A stretch of DNA of 35,910 nucleotides, from the NCBI GenBank assembly GCA_012842565.1, contig DUSO01000035.1, forward strand, positions 1-35,910, read 5' to 3'. The notes beneath the pieces were generated by a model that was not told the DNA's origin, did no database searches, and saw only the letters and a program-made list of their open reading frames with translations. A program made the translations under genes and the position numbers. Below are positions 33,550 through 35,910 of the stretch, piece after piece. The DNA comes from Bacillota bacterium (GTDB lineage: Bacteria > Bacillota > SHA-98 > Ch115). How positions within the stretch are numbered: position 1 is the first letter of the stretch; each line of letters starts with the position of its first letter.

Positions 33550-35277
33550 ATGGCCGTGGACTTAACCGCCAACATGATCGGGATGGTTAGCCTTTTCTTT
33601 ACCGTCATAATAGGGCTATACTTCTGGAACCTTTTGCGCGGTCAGCAGACTTCGCGGACGTCGATAGAGCGGGAATCTCGCAGGGAGATGGAGAGGCTCC
33701 AGAGACTGAGGAGCGTCTCTCTGACTGAGCCCCTGTCGGAGAAGACGAGGCCGTCTTCGCTTTCTGAGATAATTGGCCAGGAGGAGGGCCTCAGGGCACT
33801 GCGGGCAGCCCTTTGCGGGCCCAACCCCCAGCATGTGATCATATATGGCCCGCCGGGGGTAGGGAAAACTGCAGCAGCGCGGGTAATCCTGGAGGAGGCG
33901 AAGAGAAACCCGCTTTCTCCCTTCCGGGAGACGGCCAGGTTCGTGGAAATGGATGCCACGACTGCCCGCTTTGATGACCGCGGGATCGCCGATCCTCTGA
34001 TCGGATCTGTACATGATCCCATATATCAGGGCGCGGGGCCCATGGGCGTGGCCGGGATACCACAGCCCAAACCGGGAGCTGTAACCAGGGCCCACGGCGG
34101 TATCCTGTTCATAGATGAGATAGGCGAGCTTCACCCGGTCCAGATGAATAAGCTCCTTAAGGTGCTCGAAGACCGCAAGGTATTCCTGGAGAGCGCTTAT
34201 TACAATCCCGACGACCCCAACATCCCGCCCCATATCCACGATATCTTTCAAAACGGCCTGCCCGCGGATTTTAGGCTGGTCGGGGCGACGACGAGAACGG
34301 CCAATGACATTCCTCCGGCAATAAGGTCCAGGTGCGTGGAGGTGTATTTCAGGCCCCTGACACCGGACGAGATAGGGATTATAGCCTCCAATGCGGCCAG
34401 GAAGGCCAGGTTTGACCTCGTGCCTGAGGCCCTCGAGATAATCAAGAAATATGCCACCAACGGTCGTGACGCCGTAAATATCCTGCAGATGGCCGGGGGC
34501 ATTGCCCTTACGGAAGGCAGGAACCTGGTTTCCCGCGAAGACGTGGAGTGGGTGGTGAATAGCGGGCAGTTTTCGCCGAGGCCTGAGCGCAAGGTCCCGC
34601 CCGAGCCCCAGGTAGGGTACGTGAACGGCCTGGCAGTTGCCGGCCCCAACGTCGGGCTCCTTCTCGAGATAGAGGCTACCGCAATCCCGGTAGAAAAGGG
34701 GTGTGGCAGGGTAGTCGCTACAGGACTTATCGATGAGGAGGAAATAGGTGAATCGGGCCGGCTCTCCCGGCGAAAGAGCATGGCCAGGGGTTCGATTGAC
34801 AATGTAATGACCGTGCTGCGAAAGTACCTTTCCTGCGACCCCAGGGATTACGACATCCACATAAACTTCCCTGGCGGGATTCCCATAGACGGTCCCTCTG
34901 CGGGGATCGCCCTGGTAACCGCCATCTACTCGGCCGTCAAGAACGAACCTGTCGATAACCGGGTGGCCATGACAGGGGAGGTGTCAATCCGGGGGCTGGT
35001 GAAACCCGTGGGAGGAGTGGTTGCGAAGATAGAGGCAGCCATCAAGTCCGGCGCAAGGAGGATAATCATACCCCGGGAAAACTGGCAGGATACCTTTGCA
35101 GGCCTCGGCACCGTCGAAGTGATGCCTGTAGACAGGGTGGAGGACGCAGTCCGGCTTGCACTGGTCAATGGCTGCCTGGACAACGTCCTCTCGAGAAGAT
35201 ATCCCCCGGTGCCGTTGAGCCAGCCCGTGGCCGCTGCAGGGTGCCAGACCACCGTTGTCCAGAACTGCGGGGCGTAA
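33550..35277 (+). CDS. lonB: ATP-dependent protease LonB (sporulation type, membrane-anchored)
   Basis: 575 residues. One N-terminal membrane helix (MIGMVSLFFTVIIGLYFWNL), then the AAA+ module with IIGQEEGLRAL, Walker A GPPGVGKTA (about 100), Walker B GGILFIDEIGEL, and a sensor region; then the Lon peptidase domain with FPGGIPIDGPSAG (catalytic Ser) and KIEAAIKSGARRIIIP region with the catalytic Lys (KPVGGVVAKIEAA). It lacks the Lon N-terminal substrate domain, as LonB does. In B. subtilis this protease is made in the forespore. GGGAGG precedes TTG 33547, ATG 33550 and GTG 33556; I chose the ATG, though GTG has better spacing. lonA follows with its own promoter, the usual lonB-lonA arrangement. 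Confidence 0.93.
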   Translation: MAVDLTANMIGMVSLFFTVIIGLYFWNLLRGQQTSRTSIERESRREMERLQRLRSVSLTEPLSEKTRPSSLSEIIGQEEGLRALRAALCGPNPQHVIIYGPPGVGKTAAARVILEEAKRNPLSPFRETARFVEMDATTARFDDRGIADPLIGSVHDPIYQGAGPMGVAGIPQPKPGAVTRAHGGILFIDEIGELHPVQMNKLLKVLEDRKVFLESAYYNPDDPNIPPHIHDIFQNGLPADFRLVGATTRTANDIPPAIRSRCVEVYFRPLTPDEIGIIASNAARKARFDLVPEALEIIKKYATNGRDAVNILQMAGGIALTEGRNLVSREDVEWVVNSGQFSPRPERKVPPEPQVGYVNGLAVAGPNVGLLLEIEATAIPVEKGCGRVVATGLIDEEEIGESGRLSRRKSMARGSIDNVMTVLRKYLSCDPRDYDIHINFPGGIPIDGPSAGIALVTAIYSAVKNEPVDNRVAMTGEVSIRGLVKPVGGVVAKIEAAIKSGARRIIIPRENWQDTFAGLGTVEVMPVDRVEDAVRLALVNGCLDNVLSRRYPPVPLSQPVAAAGCQTTVVQNCGA

Positions 35278-35354
35278 AAGGGTTAAAGTAAATTACTGGA
35301 AGGAATTGCGGGTGATAACCAGGAAATACACATAAAAAAGGCTTGTTTTTACAT

Positions 35355-35382
35355 TTCACATATAGCCCTTGACTGCTATAAT
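35355..35382 (+). promoter_or_regulatory. Sigma-A promoter for lonA
   Basis: TTCACA (one mismatch to TTGACA), a 16-base spacer and a perfect TATAAT, 46 bases before the lonA start. It makes lonA independent of the lonB promoter. Confidence 0.7.
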
Positions 35383-35428
35383 ACTTTTGAGTCCTGCCGT
35401 CAGCAGCATTTAGGAGGTGTAGGGGCAG

Positions 35429-35910
35429 ATGGCAGTCGAACGCGTGGGAGAGGTAGCCTTCAGAGATATATTGCCACTGCTTCCGCTCAGAGGAGTACTG
35501 GTATTCCCCTATATGACGATCCCCCTCGAAGTAGGGCGCGACAGGTCTGTAAGCGCTTTAGAAGACGCCATGATGAATGAACGGCTCATCATGCTTGCAG
35601 CCCAAAAGCAGGCGAGGCTGAATGAGCCATCGCCTGAAGATATCTATAACGTTGGTACGATATCGGAGATAAAGCAGCTGGCCAAGCTGCCTGATGGCAC
35701 CATCCGTATCCTCGTGGAAGGGATCATGAGGGCCAGGATAGAGGAGTATACGCAGGAGAAGCCGTGCTACAAGGTACGGGTGGTAAGGTTCGAGGAACCT
35801 GTAGATCGTACCCCCGAGGTCGAGGCGCTGATGCGCAGCGCCATAAACGCTTTTGAGCAGTATGTGAAGCTCAGCAAGAAGATACCCCCTGAGATATTGT
35901 TTTCGGTAGC
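35429..35910 (+). CDS. lon: ATP-dependent protease LonA, N-terminal part (runs off window)
   Basis: The frame is open to the last base and is absent from the ORF track because its stop is outside. The 160 visible residues are the Lon N-terminal substrate-recognition domain: LPLLPLRGVLVFPYMTIPLEVGR, then IYNVGTISEIKQLAKLPDGT and IRILVEGIMRARI, and the beginning of the helical part (KLSKKIPPEIL). The complete protein should be about 800 residues with AAA+ and Ser-Lys peptidase domains and degrades misfolded and regulatory proteins in the cytoplasm. AGGAGGTG lies 9 bases before the ATG. Confidence 0.93.
   Translation, partial: MAVERVGEVAFRDILPLLPLRGVLVFPYMTIPLEVGRDRSVSALEDAMMNERLIMLAAQKQARLNEPSPEDIYNVGTISEIKQLAKLPDGTIRILVEGIMRARIEEYTQEKPCYKVRVVRFEEPVDRTPEVEALMRSAINAFEQYVKLSKKIPPEILFSV

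Noticed and set aside
33616-34860. 414-codon minus-strand ORF opposite lonB.
   Set aside because: Shadow of a GC-rich, strongly biased gene; no recognisable domain, and lonB is certain. The same holds for 16730-17893 opposite pyk and other long antisense ORFs.

Overview
The window is a GC-rich bacterial chromosome segment that reads as an anaerobic, spore-forming member of the Bacillota (Clostridia-like, possibly thermophilic). Supporting signs are the TGS/uridine-kinase fusion, QueT, a DUF2600 terpene cyclase, the dnaE-accD-accA-pfkA-pyk gene order, a PPi-type phosphofructokinase, tungstate uptake genes, the sporulation-type protease LonB beside LonA, and strong GGAGG ribosome binding sites with many GTG/TTG starts. 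The lineage is inferred from gene content only. No CRISPR array, rRNA, tRNA, transposase or phage gene was seen.

Layout. 1-8.1 kb: the 3' part of a copper P-type ATPase; then, on the minus strand, a TGS-uridine kinase, a ferredoxin, a Ddl-like ATP-grasp enzyme and QueT; a DUF2600 cyclase facing a polyprenyl diphosphate synthase; and a free-standing carbohydrate-binding module. 8.3-13.5 kb: an M29-type aminopeptidase, a small unknown protein, a split-barrel protein, and dnaE, whose N-terminal PHP coding region is interrupted by an in-frame TAG. 13.5-18.2 kb: a DUF2007 protein, accD-accA, ATP-type pfkA and pyk, linking fatty acid synthesis to lower glycolysis. 18.3-21.3 kb: a ZIP metal transporter divergent from fba and a PPi-type PFK, closed by a clear terminator. 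21.4-25.2 kb: two half-size ABC exporters that look like a heterodimer. 25.2-28.2 kb: a Moco/Tuco-type riboswitch with terminator, then tupA-tupB-tupC (tungstate import). 28.4-29.7 kb: a dGTPase. 29.7-35.9 kb: a proteostasis block, tig-clpP-clpX-lonB-lonA, preceded by a 480-base non-coding stretch with a strong promoter.

Most of the content is housekeeping and I do not see a clearly new multi-gene system. The items most worth a second look are: (1) a six-base palindromic insertion carrying TAG in dnaE; (2) the short, apparently P3-less Moco/Tuco riboswitch in front of tupA; (3) a forespore-sigma-type promoter in front of lonB; (4) an unexplained promoter and leader, with 22-bp-spaced direct repeats, before tig; and (5) a PPi-PFK co-transcribed with aldolase beside an ATP-PFK operon.
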